The notes under the pieces: model-generated
Database searches by the model: none
What the model was told of the DNA's origin: nothing
What the model saw: the letters and a program-made list of their open reading frames with translations, nothing else
NCBI GenBank assembly: GCA_030431355.1
Contig: JAUIJG010000356.1
Coordinates: 1-5,506, forward strand
Source: a bacterium
GTDB taxonomy: Bacteria; Cyanobacteriota; Vampirovibrionia; Obscuribacterales; Obscuribacteraceae
Length of the DNA stretch: 5,506 nucleotides
Reading direction: 5' to 3'
Translations under genes and position numbers: made by a program
Shown here: positions 4,786-5,506 of the stretch, piece by piece
How positions within the stretch are numbered: the stretch's first letter is position 1
Layout: each line of letters opens with the position of its first letter

Positions 4786-4857
4786 TGGCTCCGATAGGAT
4801 TCGAACCTATAACCTGGCGATTATGAGTCGCTTGCTCCACCATTGAGCTACGGAGCC
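4786..4857 (-). tRNA. tRNA with CAU anticodon: elongator Met, or Ile2 (lysidine type)
   Basis: All four arms fold. The acceptor is GGCTCCG with CGGAGCC. The D stem is GCTC with GAGC. The anticodon arm has stem AGCGA/TCGCC (the first A-C pair is mismatched) and loop CTCATAA. The variable loop has five bases, and the T arm is ATAGG-TTCGAAT-CCTAT. The anticodon is CAT in DNA, and the discriminator is A73. CCA is not encoded, so a CCA-adding enzyme is needed. The closed G1-C72 pair rules out the bacterial initiator. The loop plus GCGA/TCGC stem equals that of E. coli tRNA-Ile2. The acceptor instead resembles elongator Met, with T4-A69, but has C5-G68 as in Ile2. Position 21 is G rather than the usual A. 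The tRNA is certain, but the amino acid is not. Isoleucine would require TilS to convert C34 to lysidine. Confidence 0.95.
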
Positions 4858-4869
4858 GTAGGAACAATA

Positions 4870-4898
4870 TTTATATCAAGTCCGATCTCATTTATCCA
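4870..4898 (-). promoter_or_regulatory. Promoter of the tRNA gene
   Basis: On the minus strand a -35 element TGGATA (4898-4893, 4/6 of TTGACA) is followed after 17 bases by TATAAA (4875-4870, 5/6 of TATAAT). Transcription would start near 4863-4864, giving a leader of about 6 bases before the tRNA. The promoter fits exactly between the accC stop (4900) and the tRNA, so the tRNA need not depend on accC transcription. Confidence 0.55.
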
Positions 4899-4899
4899 G

Positions 4900-5506
4900 T
4901 TATTTGACTTTGTTTGGAGTCATGAATTTTTCAATGAAGTCGGTTGTTACATCTCCCGCCTGGAAGACGCTATGGGCAAGAACTGTCTGATGGAAGGGAA
5001 TAGTGGTCTTTATACCGGTTATGGCATATTCATCCAGGGCTCTTTGCATTCTCTGAATTGCTTCTTCACGATCGTTACCCCAGACTATCAATTTGCTGAC
5101 CAGGGAATCGTAGAAGGGTGGAATTCTGTATCCCGGATAGCAGTGACTGTCCACTCGGACACCGGGACCGCCGGGAGTTATGTAAGCGTCTATATTGCCC
5201 GGACTAGGCAGGAAGTTTTTATCGGGGTCCTCGGCATTGATTCTGCACTCAATTGCGTGTCCGCGGAACTCAATATCTTCTTGTTTGAATGAAAGCTTTT
5301 CACCCTGGGCAATACGGATCTGCTCTTTAATCAGATCCGTTCCGGTAATCATTTCGGTAACGGGATGTTCCACCTGGATTCTTGTGTTCATCTCCATGAA
5401 GTAGAACTTGTCTCCGGTGAATATAAACTCTACGGTTCCAGCGCCTTCATAGTTGATATGCTTAGCGGCTAATACAGCGGCGTGGCCCATTTCTCTCCGC
5501 ATCTCG
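4900..5506 (-). CDS. accC: Biotin carboxylase, C-terminal part (cut by the window edge)
   Basis: Biotin carboxylase uses ATP and bicarbonate to carboxylate the biotin on the carrier protein AccB, the first half of acetyl-CoA carboxylase, for fatty acid synthesis. The true start lies beyond 5506. The reading frame continues through the ATG at 5502 with a Glu codon before it, so that Met is internal. The visible 200 residues correspond to about E. coli residues 252 to the end: the end of the ATP-grasp domain and the whole C-terminal biotin-carboxylase domain. EFIF carries the Mg-binding Glu (E. coli E276), and [11 protein letters not shown] carries E288, N290, R292 and E296 equivalents. ECRINAED carries the R338 equivalent. 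No active-site residue in this half is missing. Relative to E. coli there is one extra residue in [10 protein letters not shown]. The frame ends at the length expected of free AccC, with no biotinyl domain fused on, so it is not a pyruvate or propionyl-CoA carboxylase alpha chain of the fused type. Other free biotin carboxylases could look alike. Confidence 0.95.
   Translation of the reverse strand, partial: EMRREMGHAAVLAAKHINYEGAGTVEFIFTGDKFYFMEMNTRIQVEHPVTEMITGTDLIKEQIRIAQGEKLSFKQEDIEFRGHAIECRINAEDPDKNFLPSPGNIDAYITPGGPGVRVDSHCYPGYRIPPFYDSLVSKLIVWGNDREEAIQRMQRALDEYAITGIKTTIPFHQTVLAHSVFQAGDVTTDFIEKFMTPNKVK

Noticed and set aside
4786..4857. Initiator tRNA-fMet
   Set aside because: The 1-72 pair is G-C. 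The bacterial initiator has an unpaired first base (C1-A72), and the GGG/CCC anticodon-stem pairs typical of initiators are absent.
4843..5292. Plus-strand frame of 149 codons opposite accC and crossing the tRNA
   Set aside because: It overlaps the tRNA and a well-conserved enzyme on the opposite strand, so it is a shadow.
1..5506. Mobile element, phage or defence island
   Set aside because: There is no transposase, integrase, terminal repeats, nuclease, methylase or toxin-antitoxin pair, and the flanking genes are housekeeping genes. The tRNA shows no nearby direct repeat of its 3' end within the window.

Overview
The window looks like ordinary bacterial chromosome, probably from a diderm (two-membrane) bacterium. 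It holds two recognisable housekeeping proteins (thymidylate kinase and the C-terminal part of biotin carboxylase), one tRNA with a CAU anticodon, and five proteins I cannot assign to a function. Four of those five carry either an export signal or several membrane segments. The base composition is moderate, and there is no transposase, integrase, phage gene or CRISPR array. The many-repeat exported TPR protein beside unassigned exported proteins would fit the non-photosynthetic cyanobacterial relatives (Vampirovibrionia/'Melainabacteria'). That is a guess, and the sequence does not establish it.

Layout, left to right. Positions 1-191 are a leader region with a perfect 10-bp inverted repeat, then a TATAAT box embedded in an 8+8 bp dyad. 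Positions 192-839 (+) are thymidylate kinase (tmk). It converges on a three-gene minus-strand series that reads from 3505 down to 873: an exported protein with about ten TPR repeats (3505-2096), a small three-helix membrane protein with a CxxC pair (2020-1577), and an exported protein with two SNPYK repeats (1520-873). The spacings are 75 and 56 bases with no clear terminator, so these three could be one operon. Positions 3506-3655/3673 are a divergent regulatory region with a near-perfect 20-bp dyad and a second inverted repeat. A small exported helical protein runs rightwards from it (3674-4090, +). This meets a convergent three-helix membrane protein (4663-4118, -). A tRNA-CAU gene (4857-4786, -) follows, with its own promoter just after the biotin carboxylase stop codon. 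The accC gene (-) enters from the right edge and is cut by it.

How the genes fit together: tmk makes dTDP for DNA synthesis, and accC supplies the biotin carboxylase step of malonyl-CoA synthesis. The tRNA reads AUG, or AUA if its C34 is modified to lysidine. The TPR, CxxC-membrane and SNPYK genes form the only candidate functional group of unknown role. An envelope-associated complex with the TPR protein as scaffold is possible but inferred only from co-orientation, spacing and export signals. I found no convincing sign of a defence system, mobile element or other striking new system here.
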